Source of the DNA: JACTOJ01 sp032335695
GTDB lineage: Bacteria > Bacillota > Clostridia > Clostridiales > Clostridiaceae
Length of the DNA: 64,000 nucleotides
Direction: 5' to 3'
Assembly: GCF_032335695.1 (NCBI RefSeq)
Contig: NZ_JACTOJ010000009.1
Coordinates: 138,061 to 202,060 of the forward strand
Shown: one piece after another, positions 1-9,300 of the stretch
Position numbering within the stretch: position 1 is the first letter of the stretch
How the letters are laid out: each line of letters starts with the position of its first letter
Translations under genes and position numbers: made by a program
The notes under the pieces: generated by a model
The model's database searches: none
Told to the model about the DNA's origin: nothing
What the model saw: only the letters and a program-made list of their open reading frames with translations

Positions 1-467
1 TAGTATACGTATTACCAGCAATAGTAAGTGCTTGGAATATAATGGTTGTAAGAAGCTACATCGATGGACTTCCAGGAAGTATTGTAGAATCAGCTAAGAT
101 TGATGGGGCAAGCGAAACTAGAATAATATTTTCAATAATATTCCCACTAAGTTTACCAGTTTTGGCTACTATAACCTTGTTTGTAGCTGTAGGACAATGG
201 AACTCATGGTTTGATACAATGCTTTATTGTTCAAGTGTACAATCTTTGAGTACACTGCAGTACGAACTGCAGAAGGTTCTGCAATCCACTCAAGCCTTGC
301 AGATGCAAAATGCGTTTGTTAAACATCCAGATGGTTCAGGATCAGTTACTCCACTATCAATTAAGGCTACTATGACAATAATAGCTATAGTACCTATATT
401 GTGTGTGTATCCTTTCCTTCAAAAGTATTTTGTTAAGGGACTTACACTTGGTGGTGTAAAAGGCTAA
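1..467 (+). CDS. carbohydrate ABC transporter permease, LplC/MalG type (3' part only)
   Basis: The gene enters from the left edge; the first complete codon is at base 3. The visible protein contains the EAA-type cytoplasmic loop of ABC permeases (GLPGSIVESAKIDGASE) followed by hydrophobic segments and the C-terminal ending KYFVKGLTLGGVKG, which is characteristic of LplC-like permeases of the oligosaccharide and polysaccharide uptake family. It would sit in the membrane and pair with a second permease, a binding protein and an MsmK-type ATPase encoded outside the window. The YesM/YesN-type two-component genes directly downstream are the usual regulators of such transporters, so they probably sense the same sugar. 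Confidence 0.88.
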   Translation, partial: VYVLPAIVSAWNIMVVRSYIDGLPGSIVESAKIDGASETRIIFSIIFPLSLPVLATITLFVAVGQWNSWFDTMLYCSSVQSLSTLQYELQKVLQSTQALQMQNAFVKHPDGSGSVTPLSIKATMTIIAIVPILCVYPFLQKYFVKGLTLGGVKG

Positions 468-488
468 TGTTTTAGTAAAATAATAGAA

Positions 489-525
489 GGTTGCTATAAT
501 ATGAAGATAGTATAGCAGCCTTTTT
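489..525 (+). terminator. intrinsic terminator of the permease operon
   Basis: A 10-bp stem (GGTTGCTATA pairing with TATAGCAGCC, one G-T wobble) is followed by five T residues, 21 bases after the permease stop codon. Confidence 0.85.
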
Positions 526-639
526 GTAGTATAAAGCTATATAGTGAAATAAAGGGGAAAAAGCTTTACATAATATATTTTTTGTGTAAAACTAAAGATA
601 GGATAGATATGTATTATATAATGTTTGGTGGGAATAAAA

Positions 640-2394
640 TTGATAAAAATAATATTAAATAAACATCCTATTGATAACATAAGCGTGAAAAATAAATTGC
701 TGCTCATATATATTCTATGTGCTTTTTTACCTGTGATTTTTACAAATACAGTATTTTTAAAAGTAACTAGCAACAATGTGAAAAATCAGCAATTAGAATT
801 AATAAATTCCTCTCTTCAGAAGACAAAACTTCAACTATATAAGGATATAGACGATGGAACTCTGGCTGCATATACTATTCTTACAGATCAGCAAATTAAT
901 AATTCCTTGGAAAGAAATTATATTTCCATGGAAGATTTTTATGATGAATATAACAGATATCTTAGAGACAGCCTTCAGAAAATATTATATATGGTAAATC
1001 AGATTGGAGAAGTAAATATATATACTAACAATCCTAACATACCTAATAGCAGCGGATATCAATTTATAACTGATGACGTGAAAGAGCAAGAATGGTATAA
1101 ATATGCTTTAAGCGATCCAAAAGTGTTTCATATGATTGCCTATGAAAGCGGAGGAAATAAGTATTTTAGTTTAATAAAAGTGTTAAATTATTTTAATTCA
1201 GGTCAGAAGTATAATAAGGTACTTAAGATTGATTTTAGCGATTATAAATTACAAACAACTTTAGATTCTGAGAAATTAAGCGGACAGGTGTACTTGTTAA
1301 ATGATGGAGATAGGGTAGTCTGCACTACAGATCAGCAATATGGTGAAGGAAAAATACTTCCTATATTCGATGAAAGCCTTTTCAAGAAAAGCGATACTAT
1401 AATCAAAACGGATTTTGATAAATATAGTCAGACCAAGGGATGGCAGCTTGCATTGGTAGTGAATGAACAGGATATTACCACTAATATAAATGAATCTAAG
1501 CAATATATATATTACCTATGCATAATTAATCTATTATTTGCTTTTGTGATTATTCAGATCATTTCATCTTCCTTTAAGTACAGACTAAAGATTCTTACTA
1601 AGCACATTAAGAAGGTAAGAAAGCAGAATTTTGAGATAGTGGAGTGCAATGAAGGAAGAGATGAAATAGGAGAAGTAATAAGAGAATTTAATAGAATGAC
1701 TCTTAAGATAAATGAGCTTATAAGAGATGTATATGAGGAAAAAATACAGAAGAAAAATCTAGAGATAGAGCGAAGGCAAGCTGAAATAAATGCTCTTCAA
1801 AGCCAAATAAATCCTCATTTCCTTTTTAATGTTTTAGAGAGCATACGTATGAGAAGTGTAATAAAAAAAGAAACTGAAACTGCTCAGATTATTAAGTATG
1901 TATCAAAGATGTTTAGGAGACTGCTTCAGTGGGAAAATGATATGATAACCATAAAGGAAGAAACAGAATATATTGAAGATTTTTTAAAGATAGAAAAATA
2001 TAGATTTGGTGATAAAATAGATTATGAGATGGAAATAAATCAAGAGGCTCTCTATTTTAATGTTCCCAAAATGATTTTCCAGCCTTTAGTAGAAAATGCC
2101 TGTGCCCATGGAATAGAACGGAAAAAAGATGGCGGAAAGGTTTCTATGAAACTAGACCTTGAAGAAGGAAAGCTTATTTGCATAATAGAAGATAATGGTA
2201 CTGGTATTGAGGATAATAAGCTAAAAGATATAATCAGCAATATGCATAAGGAGACCAGTGATGGTAAAAGTATAGGAATTAAAAATGTTTATAACAGATT
2301 AAAGCTCATATATGATGATAAATTTACTTTTAAAATAGAAAGTGTATTTGGACAAGGCACGAGAATAGTTATAAGCATACCTACCGAAGACTAA
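640..2394 (+). CDS. sensor histidine kinase, YesM/LytS family
   Basis: This is a membrane histidine kinase of the His_kinase family. An N-terminal membrane helix (about residues 18-38) is followed by an extracellular sensor region of about 250 residues, a second helix near residue 290-310, a HAMP linker, the phospho-acceptor block QINPHFLFN and a C-terminal ATPase domain with PLVENACAHG, DNGTGI and SIGIKNVYNRL. I place the start at TTG 640, 7 bases after GGTGGGA; an in-frame TTG at 625 lies upstream of that ribosome binding site. It is followed 21 bases later by two AraC-type response regulators, its likely partners. Sugar transport context suggests that the ligand is a carbohydrate or its binding protein. 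Confidence 0.9.
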   Translation: MIKIILNKHPIDNISVKNKLLLIYILCAFLPVIFTNTVFLKVTSNNVKNQQLELINSSLQKTKLQLYKDIDDGTLAAYTILTDQQINNSLERNYISMEDFYDEYNRYLRDSLQKILYMVNQIGEVNIYTNNPNIPNSSGYQFITDDVKEQEWYKYALSDPKVFHMIAYESGGNKYFSLIKVLNYFNSGQKYNKVLKIDFSDYKLQTTLDSEKLSGQVYLLNDGDRVVCTTDQQYGEGKILPIFDESLFKKSDTIIKTDFDKYSQTKGWQLALVVNEQDITTNINESKQYIYYLCIINLLFAFVIIQIISSSFKYRLKILTKHIKKVRKQNFEIVECNEGRDEIGEVIREFNRMTLKINELIRDVYEEKIQKKNLEIERRQAEINALQSQINPHFLFNVLESIRMRSVIKKETETAQIIKYVSKMFRRLLQWENDMITIKEETEYIEDFLKIEKYRFGDKIDYEMEINQEALYFNVPKMIFQPLVENACAHGIERKKDGGKVSMKLDLEEGKLICIIEDNGTGIEDNKLKDIISNMHKETSDGKSIGIKNVYNRLKLIYDDKFTFKIESVFGQGTRIVISIPTED

Positions 2395-2415
2395 CTCAGA
2401 TGGGAGGAAGCTAAT

Positions 2416-3978
2416 TTGTATAAAGTTATGATAGTAGACGATGAACCATTTGTTAGGCAAGGTTTAATATCCTTAATCAATTGGGCAGAATATGATTTTC
2501 AGATATGCTGTGAGTCAGATAATGGCATTGATGCCTTAAAAAGTGCTAAAGAATATTCACCAGATTTAATCATCACTGACATAAGAATGCCAGAGATGAG
2601 TGGCTTAGAACTGATAAGAGAATGTGAAAAAGAGTTGAAAAGTGGCTGTAAATATATAATATTAAGCGGGTACAGCGAATTTGAATATGCTAGACAAGCG
2701 ATGAGCTATGGGGTAGTAAATTATATTCTTAAGCCTATTGATGAGGATGAAGTTAAGGAATCACTTGCAAGAATAAAAAAAGAGCTAGACGAAAAAAATC
2801 AAAGATTAAGTTCGTTTCTTGATTATAAAATTTTGGCTGCCAATGTGTTAAAAAAATACATGAATGGGCAGGCGGATAAAAATAAATTAAATAAGGTTAG
2901 GGAATTTATTCCTAATTTTGATAAGGGCAAATTCTGTTATGGAATTATTCTACCTATAGAAATAGAGAATAAAGAATTAAAAGAGTATAGCGTTGCTCAA
3001 ATGGTTAAAAAGTTTATTTCTCGAGTATTTGCCCAAAGCACATTCATTTATGTTATTGAGGAAGAAAATACGTAGGGAATTTTATTCACGGATGAATTAT
3101 ATAAAAAATATAAAGATATAGAAGAACTAGGTTATACTATAATAAATAAAATTAAAGATGAACTGGATATTGAATGTACTCTCTATTTAGGCGAGAAGGC
3201 AGAAGGTATCGTTAATTTAGTACAATCTAGAGAGACTTGCTTGAAAGCAATAAACAATAATTTTATTTTAGCCCAAAAAGGTGTATTGAGCTATGAAAAA
3301 CTGAAAGATGTTGAATTTAATTATGACAGCATAAATAAAGAATTGCTAGAAAATCTTTTGGAAGCTGTGGAAAAGAATAATGTGGACAAAATATATAGTG
3401 ATATAGAAAAAATTGAAATTGAGATAGTAAAAGAATCTACAGCTCCGGAAGTGGCAAAATCAAATATAATTAGCTTTGAGTTTGAAGTCTTAAATAATAT
3501 AATTAATATGAAAGGAGATCCTTCGATAATATCAAATAGTATTGAAAGACTCCAAAATGATTTTACTTTTGTAAAGGATTTAAAAAACAGGCTTCAAGAA
3601 TTTTGTATAGAAACTGCCAAATATATAACAGATTTAAAGCAATACAAAAGTAAGGGTGTATTGTTAGAAGTGAAGGATTATATTGAAAATAATTTTCAAA
3701 AAGATTTAAGATTAAAAAGCCTTTCGGAGCATTTTTATATAAATCCTATATATCTTGGACAGATATTTAAAAAGAATTTCGGAATGTCTTTTAATGATTA
3801 CTTAAATAATATTAGAGTAGAAAAAGCAAAGGAATTACTTCTGAATACAGATAAAAAGATTTGTGATATTGCAGAAAATGTGGGATACAAGGATACTAAT
3901 TATTTTATAAGCAGATTTGAAAAAATAACTCATACTACGCCAACAGAATATAAAAAAATATGTAAAAAAGATATATAG
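2416..3978 (+). pseudogene. AraC-family response regulator (YesN type) interrupted by an in-frame TAG
   Basis: A receiver domain (Asp8-Asp9, phospho-acceptor Asp55 in TDIRMPEMSG, Lys in LKPID) starts at TTG 2416 behind GGGAGG. Codon 220 (3073-3075) is TAG. The same frame stays open from 3076 to the stop at 3978 and encodes the rest of a YesN-type protein, ending in two AraC helix-turn-helix motifs. Aligned by eye with the paralogue immediately downstream, the TAG falls in the middle linker, with no change of frame. Termination there would give a 219-residue receiver without DNA-binding domain. A restart at TTG 3241 has no obvious ribosome binding site. A point mutation, a sequencing error or suppression are all possible. 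Confidence 0.85.
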
Positions 3979-3993
3979 CAAGGAGGTGATTTG

Positions 3994-5532
3994 TTGCTGA
4001 AGGTTATAATTGTTGATGATGAACCATTTGTTAGAGAAGGTATGAAATCAGTAATAAGCTGGGGAAAATATGATGTTAAGTTATGTGGAGAAGCAGAGGA
4101 CGGAGAAGAAGCTTTAAAATTAATCAAGGAAATAAATCCTGATATAGTTATCACGGATATAAGAATGCCAGAAATGAGCGGGCTAGAATTAATAGAGAAA
4201 GCTAAAAAAGAACTTGGCAGCAAAGCTGAATTTATAATACTAAGTGGATATACTGATTTTAAATATGCGCAAAAGGCTATTAAATCAAATGTTTTTAATT
4301 ATTTGCTTAAACCTATAGATGAAGATGAATTGGTTAAGGTCATACTTGAAATTAAGGAAAGAATAAAACAAAATGCTGAAAGCAATGAGGAGAATAGCCT
4401 TATAGAAAACCTAATAAACGGCAAAAAAGTTGATAATCTGAATTATTCTGCTTATAAAAATATTTTAAATTCTAAAATAAGATATATATATTTAGAAATT
4501 GACGTATTAGATTGGCTTGAAGATTTGAATGAAGTGGAATTAAAAGAAAAGCTTAGGGAATTGGAAGAGAGTATATATAGAGTAATACACAGAGAAAATA
4601 TAAACTGCATATATCAAGAACAGATTTGGAAGTATGGCATAATCCTATGTGATGAAATCTTAAAATATTATAAAAGTGTGGAAAATTTTGCGGAAGCTTT
4701 ATATAAAAATATTTCAAATAATATTACAAATAAATGTATAGTTATAGTGGGCAAAGAAGTAGGTAACATAAATGATTTAATTGAATCATATATATCCTGT
4801 AACAACATGAAGCAATATAAATATTTTTATGATAAGGAGACCGTCATATATTATGATGATATCAAGAAGGTAGAGTCAAAGTATTATGATGGACAGAATT
4901 TAGAAGTTGAAGACCTTTCAAGTGCCATAGAGCAAGGAGATAATTTAAAAATATTTGAGAATATAAACAATATATTTAAAAATATAAAAGAACACAATAT
5001 ATCGCCTGACATAGTTAAAGCTTACTTTATTGTGCTTGTTTTAAATGTGATTTCAAATATTACAGAAAAAAACGGCAATACGGATGACTTTATGAATATG
5101 TTTGAAACTATAAAATATATGAAGGATATGGGCATAGGAGAAATGCAGGATAACCTGGTAAAATTCTCCATAGCCAGTTCAAAATATATTAAGTCAATGA
5201 AATCCACTAGTCAAGGTAGCGGTATATATGAAATTGCAAAATATATCGATAATAATTATAATCAGCAAGATATTAGCTTGAAAAAATTAGCGGAGATTTT
5301 CTACATAAATCCTGTATATTTAGGTCAGCTATTTAAAAAAAGTTTTGGCATGTACTTTAATGATTATCTTCATAGTAAGAGGATTGAAGAAGCTAAAAAA
5401 TTACTCAGAAGATCAGATTTAAAGCTATATGAAATAGCAATAAAAGTAGGTTACTCAGATGCTAATTATTTTATAAGCAAATTTGAAAAGATAACTCATT
5501 TTACTCCAACACAATATAAGAATAGCAAGTAA
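3994..5532 (+). CDS. AraC-family response regulator, YesN type
   Basis: This is a full-length YesN-like regulator of about 512 residues. It has an N-terminal receiver (DDE at 8-10, Asp55 in TDIRMPEMSG, LKPIDEDEL), a long middle region, and a C-terminal AraC/XylS DNA-binding domain (IAKYIDNNYNQQDISLKKLA to THFTPTQYKNSK). TTG 3994 lies 7 bases after AGGAGG; the adjacent TTG at 3991 would be only 4 bases away. It is clearly paralogous to the interrupted regulator just upstream, sharing the receiver motifs and the final FEKITHxTPTxYK ending. It probably activates the adjacent sugar transport operon when phosphorylated by the kinase at 640-2394. Confidence 0.92.
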   Translation: MLKVIIVDDEPFVREGMKSVISWGKYDVKLCGEAEDGEEALKLIKEINPDIVITDIRMPEMSGLELIEKAKKELGSKAEFIILSGYTDFKYAQKAIKSNVFNYLLKPIDEDELVKVILEIKERIKQNAESNEENSLIENLINGKKVDNLNYSAYKNILNSKIRYIYLEIDVLDWLEDLNEVELKEKLRELEESIYRVIHRENINCIYQEQIWKYGIILCDEILKYYKSVENFAEALYKNISNNITNKCIVIVGKEVGNINDLIESYISCNNMKQYKYFYDKETVIYYDDIKKVESKYYDGQNLEVEDLSSAIEQGDNLKIFENINNIFKNIKEHNISPDIVKAYFIVLVLNVISNITEKNGNTDDFMNMFETIKYMKDMGIGEMQDNLVKFSIASSKYIKSMKSTSQGSGIYEIAKYIDNNYNQQDISLKKLAEIFYINPVYLGQLFKKSFGMYFNDYLHSKRIEEAKKLLRRSDLKLYEIAIKVGYSDANYFISKFEKITHFTPTQYKNSK

Positions 5533-5710
5533 AAGGAGATATCTCAAAAAGGTTATTTATTTTAAGATATTAAACTAAGCTTTGTAAGCGATACATTTGA
5601 ATTAAGAAGTAAGAATTATTGAGTAAATCGAGTCTTTTTGAGCCGATTTCTTTTAAATTTTTGATCTGCCAGCAATTTCCTGGTAGGAAAATAATTATTA
5701 TAGATTTATA

Positions 5711-5735
5711 AAAAATTCAGCAAGGCTGAATTTTT
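5711..5735 (+). terminator. intrinsic terminator after the two-component genes
   Basis: Perfect 11-bp stem AAAAATTCAGC / GCTGAATTTTT with a 3-base loop. It can act on both strands. Confidence 0.8.
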
Positions 5736-5750
5736 ACCTTTAGTTCGAAA

Positions 5751-5959
5751 GGGTATGTTTTAAAATGTTGATATTTTCTTTGGAGTTTTAGAAACTCTTA
5801 GGAAGTGCGACTTATAATTGGCGTAATTTTGCCCAGGAAGGGCAAAGCCATTTTAGCGACAGGACGTCGCAATAAAATGGGTAGCCAGTTATAATAAAGC
5901 AATCCTTAGAGTTTCTTAATGATCATAAGTCTATATCAACATTCTTTTAAAACATACCC
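5751..5959. repeat. full-length B-type palindromic repeat, about 209 bp
   Basis: The ends are inverted copies: GGGTATGTTTTAAAATGTTG at the left and, at 5933-5959, its complement with a two-base insertion. Nested inside are further pairs: AGAAACTCTTAGGA with TCCTTAGAGTTTCT, and ACTTATAATTGGC with GCCAGTTATAAT. There are also two hairpins, TTGCCC-AGGAA-GGGCAA (5829-5845) and a long arm with the tip GCGAC-AGGAC-GTCGC (5848-5880). The whole folds as a multi-branched cruciform. It encodes no protein. The right end touches the panD stop codon. Shorter relatives occur at about 32735, 38431, 41424, 44451 and 45570. It is probably a MITE-like element or a mobile structured repeat. Confidence 0.75.
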
Positions 5960-6351
5960 TAGTTATTGGAAGCTAATTTTCCATGCTTTTCATAATTGGT
6001 AACTCTATTTATAGAATTGTCCTCATTAACAAATACAACTTTAGGTTTATGGTTTTCCAATTCTTCAGGCTCTAATTGGCAGTAGGTCATTATTATTATT
6101 AAATCGCCTTTTTGGGCGCATCTTGCAGCAGCACCATTAAGACATATTACGCCACTGCCGCTTTCACCTTCTATAGCATAAGTTTCAAATCTTTCTCCAT
6201 TATTTATGTTAACTATTGCTACTTTTTCATATTCCACAATTCCAGCTGCATCCATAAGGTCTCTATCTATGGTTATGCTTCCAACATAATTAAGTTCAGC
6301 TTGAGTTACTACAGCTCTGTGGATTTTAGATTTTAGCATATTAAGTATCAT
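5959..6351 (-). CDS. panD: aspartate 1-decarboxylase
   Basis: Pyruvoyl enzyme converting L-aspartate to beta-alanine for pantothenate synthesis. The proenzyme begins MILNMLKSKIHRAVVTQAELNYVGS and contains the self-cleavage site between Gly and Ser in NYVGSITID, where Ser becomes the pyruvoyl group. The conserved GAAAR and the NxxNRV-like tail are present. I chose ATG 6351, 6 bases after GGGGGA; a longer frame to 6384 adds eleven residues not typical of PanD. It is the last gene of the panB-panC-panD series on the minus strand, separated from panC by a 94-bp gap holding an A-type palindrome. Its stop codon abuts a B-type repeat. Confidence 0.95.
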   Translation of the reverse strand: MILNMLKSKIHRAVVTQAELNYVGSITIDRDLMDAAGIVEYEKVAIVNINNGERFETYAIEGESGSGVICLNGAAARCAQKGDLIIIMTYCQLEPEELENHKPKVVFVNEDNSINRVTNYEKHGKLASNN

Positions 6352-6400
6352 TTCGTATCCCCCATAATATAAAGTATTTATCATATTTTTTTATATATTG

Positions 6401-6442
6401 GCTATGTTTAAAATCAGTGTAAGTAACATTGATTTTAAACAG
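6401..6442. repeat. A-type palindromic repeat between panC and panD
   Basis: GTTTAAAATCAGTGT (6406-6420) is the inverted partner of ACATTGATTTTAAAC (6426-6440), with one wobble and a 5-base loop. It starts 3 bases beyond the panC stop codon on the minus strand, inside the operon, so its RNA would form an intercistronic hairpin. It lacks a U tract. Confidence 0.7.
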
Positions 6443-6445
6443 AAC

Positions 6446-7291
6446 TTATATATTGAATGTAAAATTATCTATAAGTCTTGTTTTGCCTATGTATACTGCT
6501 ATGGCAACCAATATGCTGCTTTTTACGTTATCTACCTTTTCAAGAGATGAACTATCAACTATTTCAATATAGTCGATTTTTGCTAAAGCTTCACTTTTTA
6601 GCGTATCAGCTATTAGGCTTATAATTGCGGCTACATTTTTTTCACCATCATTTAAAGCAGCTTTGGCTTTTGTAAGACTTTTATTTAGTATTAAGGCTGC
6701 AGCTCTCTCTTCAGCGTTTAAATAGGTATTTCTTGAGCTTTTTGCAAGACCATCTTCTTCACGGATTATTGGGCAAGGAACTATTTCAATATTCATGTTA
6801 AGATCTCTTACCATTCTTTTTATAACTGCCAGCTGCTGAGCATCTTTTTCACCAAAGTATGCTCTATCAGGTTGAACTATATTAAAAAGCTTAGTAACAA
6901 CTGTACATACTCCTCTAAAATGTCCAGGTCTTTTAGCTCCGCAAAGTCCTTCTGTAAGGCCGGTAACTTCTGCATAAGAGGAAAAATCTTTAAAATACAT
7001 TTCCTCAGGAGCTGGATTAAAAATTAATGCTCCTCCACAGCTCTCTACTAGCTTGCTGTCATTATCCATATCTCTAGGGTATTTTTCTAAGTCCTCATTT
7101 GGTCCGAACTGTATAGGGTTAACAAATACACTAACCACTACTCTATCATTTTCGTTAACAGCTTTTTTTATTAGAGATGCATGTCCTTGGTGCAAATATC
7201 CCATAGTAGGAACCAACCCTACAGAGAAGCCTTCTTTTTTCCAAGAGTTAATACAATCTTTTACTTCCTTTATAGTGTGAACAATTTTCAT
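6446..7291 (-). CDS. panC: pantoate--beta-alanine ligase (pantothenate synthetase)
   Basis: ATP-dependent condensation of pantoate with beta-alanine. The 281-residue protein has the nucleotidyltransferase signature PTMGYLHQGHASL (HxGH), the pantoate-binding stretch VVSVFVNPIQFGPNEDLEKYPR, the FGEKDAQQ motif and KSSRNTYL (KMSKS-like). The length matches the family. The gene lies 18 bp downstream of panB on the minus strand and is followed by an A-type palindrome and panD, so the three form one transcription unit. Confidence 0.96.
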   Translation of the reverse strand: MKIVHTIKEVKDCINSWKKEGFSVGLVPTMGYLHQGHASLIKKAVNENDRVVVSVFVNPIQFGPNEDLEKYPRDMDNDSKLVESCGGALIFNPAPEEMYFKDFSSYAEVTGLTEGLCGAKRPGHFRGVCTVVTKLFNIVQPDRAYFGEKDAQQLAVIKRMVRDLNMNIEIVPCPIIREEDGLAKSSRNTYLNAEERAAALILNKSLTKAKAALNDGEKNVAAIISLIADTLKSEALAKIDYIEIVDSSSLEKVDNVKSSILVAIAVYIGKTRLIDNFTFNI

Positions 7292-7309
7292 AATACTGCC
7301 TCCAATTTA

Positions 7310-8137
7310 TTAATATAGCTTTGCTATTATGCTGTCGTCTATTTTAAATTCATGCTCTGCAGCAGGAAAAGCACCATTTTCTACTTCACTGATATATGAC
7401 TTTATAGCATCTCGCATAAGAGCACCGATTTGAGCATACTGCTTTACAAATTTAGGCTTAAAATCGGAATACATTCCAAGCATATCAGCATAAACTAATA
7501 TCTGACCATCGCATTCATTTCCAGCTCCAATACCTATAGTAGGGATACTGATGCTGGAAGAAATTATTTCAGCTAATTTTGCAGGAACGCATTCCAAAAC
7601 TATTGCAAAGGCTCCTGCTTTTTCTATAAGCTTAGCATCTTCTATAAGAGCTTTAGCAGCAGCTTCACTTTTCCCCTGTACCTTAAATCCGCCGAAAGCA
7701 TTCACGGATTGAGGAGTGAGCCCTATGTGGCCCATTACCGGGATTGATGCATTCACTATAGCCTCTATATGTGGAGCAAAAGCTGCACCTCCTTCAATTT
7801 TTACCGCATTTGCATTTCCTTCTTTAATCAATCTTCCTGCGTTATATACCGCATCATAAATAGAAGTTTGATAGGACATAAAAGGCATGTCAGTAACAAT
7901 TAGTGCATTTTTTGTACCTCTTGCTACAGCTTTTGAATGATGAAGCATATCTTCCATTGTTACGCTTAAAGTATCTTCGTATCCTAGTGATACCATTCCT
8001 AGGGAATCACCTACAAGTATTCCGTTTATACCTGATTCGTCTACTATCTTAGCAGTAGAATAATCATAGGCTGTAAGCATGCTTAATTTATTTCCATTTA
8101 GTTTAGCCTCTTTAAAGGTCACTGCTGTATTTTTCAT
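7310..8137 (-). CDS. panB: 3-methyl-2-oxobutanoate hydroxymethyltransferase
   Basis: First committed enzyme of pantoate synthesis, making ketopantoate from 2-oxoisovalerate and methylene-tetrahydrofolate. Typical length (275 residues) and motifs: LTAYDYSTAKIVDESG, VGDSLGMVSLGYEDTLSVTMEDMLHH, VKIEGG, GHIGLTPQSV and GIGAGNECDGQ. The start overlaps the 3' end of the DUF2520 reductase gene by 26 bp, pointing to translational coupling in one operon with panC and panD. Confidence 0.96.
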   Translation of the reverse strand: MKNTAVTFKEAKLNGNKLSMLTAYDYSTAKIVDESGINGILVGDSLGMVSLGYEDTLSVTMEDMLHHSKAVARGTKNALIVTDMPFMSYQTSIYDAVYNAGRLIKEGNANAVKIEGGAAFAPHIEAIVNASIPVMGHIGLTPQSVNAFGGFKVQGKSEAAAKALIEDAKLIEKAGAFAIVLECVPAKLAEIISSSISIPTIGIGAGNECDGQILVYADMLGMYSDFKPKFVKQYAQIGALMRDAIKSYISEVENGAFPAAEHEFKIDDSIIAKLY

Positions 8138-8993
8138 TTTTCAATTCCTCCAGATAGATTTCTATTTTTGAGTAATCCCTGTTTTTATTTTTCAGCTTAG
8201 CTATTTCAAGAAGTTCGTAGGATAAATCTGCATATACTCTGCGGTGAGCTTCAGGCATAGCTGAAATATGTTTTTTTATAGTATCCATATCTCCTCGCTC
8301 TAATGGGCCGGTTAATGCTTTTGATAATCCATTGTTGTTAAAATTTTCTATATTGCTATTTATAAGTGGATATAGGGCATTAATAGCATCTTCCTCAGAG
8401 AAACCATATGGAATTAAATATGAGCAGCTTCTTTTTACTAAACTCAAAAAAATGTTGCTTACATTCACACTAGCAAGATGATACATGGATTTATTAGAAG
8501 ATTTTATTTTTACTAGCTTAATATTCATGTAAGTAAATATTTTTTTAAAGTAATCCATATATTTTTCGCTGCCTTCTATAGTGAATGTAGCATTTTTTAT
8601 AAATTTATAGCTTTCATATTTATCTGAAACAGGAAATATTGGGTGAATTGAATAAGAGTAAGCTTGATACTTATCTATGTCAGAAAATATTTTGGACGTG
8701 AGACAGCCACTAGTGTGGCAAATAATTTTGTTAGAAAAGTCGTAATCTTTTAATTGGTTGTAAGTGTTTAATATTTCATCATCAGGCACAGTAATAAATA
8801 GTATATTACTATCATGAATCAAATCTTTTAAATTATCATAGCATTTGCTATCTGTAAAGCTGCTGGCAGCCTTACTTGAAGAATAGGTTCTACTGTAGTA
8901 CCCAGAAAGAGGTATATCATTTACGGAAAAGAGTTTTCCTAAGGTAAATCCCATCTTTCCAGCACCTATAAACCCTGTTTTTATTAGTACCAC
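8112..8993 (-). CDS. Rossmann-fold DUF2520 reductase, probable PanG-type ketopantoate reductase
   Basis: The N-terminus TGFIGAGKMGFTLG is a GxGxxG dinucleotide-binding fold (F420/NADP oxidoreductase type). The C-terminal half has the DUF2520 pattern (YHLASVNVSNIFLSL, ALTGPLERGD). Recalled from the literature, PanG of Francisella, with homologues in Enterococcus and Clostridioides, is an alternative ketopantoate reductase of this kind. No panE or ilvC is visible here and this gene leads the panBCD operon, so that role is inferred. The start is problematic: GTG 8993 overlaps its own AGGAGG, whereas ATA at 8984, 8 bases after AGGAGG, would give the family-like start MKTGFIGAGKMG. Confidence 0.8.
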   Translation of the reverse strand: MVLIKTGFIGAGKMGFTLGKLFSVNDIPLSGYYSRTYSSSKAASSFTDSKCYDNLKDLIHDSNILFITVPDDEILNTYNQLKDYDFSNKIICHTSGCLTSKIFSDIDKYQAYSYSIHPIFPVSDKYESYKFIKNATFTIEGSEKYMDYFKKIFTYMNIKLVKIKSSNKSMYHLASVNVSNIFLSLVKRSCSYLIPYGFSEEDAINALYPLINSNIENFNNNGLSKALTGPLERGDMDTIKKHISAMPEAHRRVYADLSYELLEIAKLKNKNRDYSKIEIYLEELKNEKYSSDL

Positions 8994-9238
8994 CTCCTCT
9001 AAAGAAGTGTACCTATAATGAAATATGTCTCATTCTTAATTTTGATTGCAAGATAAGCAATCTAGATATGAGCATAAAAAAACTGACATAAATTTTAGTG
9101 CAGCTCTTAGCGATGCCACCCAAAAAAAATTTAGCACATAATAGTTAAAAAATCAAGTAAATAGTTTTGTATAATTAGTTCTAAAATGTGAATATGATAT
9201 TTTGGCATTTTAAAAATATAGCATTTGAAACTAAAGGA

Positions 9239-9280
9239 ATGTTTTAAATCAGTGTAAAAATCAGCACTGATTTAAAACAT
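9239..9280. repeat. A-type palindromic repeat, perfect 16-bp arms
   Basis: ATGTTTTAAATCAGTG (9239-9254) and CACTGATTTAAAACAT (9265-9280) are exact inverted copies around the 10-base loop TAAAAATCAG. It is the best-preserved copy of the family. It is inverted relative to the copies at 32967 and 38372: their loops are the complementary strand, and the flanking CTTTAGT sequence is also shared in inverted orientation. Confidence 0.85.
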
Positions 9281-9300
9281 AGCCCAATAAATAAATTTAT

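Noticed and set aside
3073..3075. TAG read through as pyrrolysine or by a suppressor
   Set aside because: No pyl genes are visible and only one such codon occurs inside a well-conserved gene; a nonsense mutation or sequencing error is simpler.
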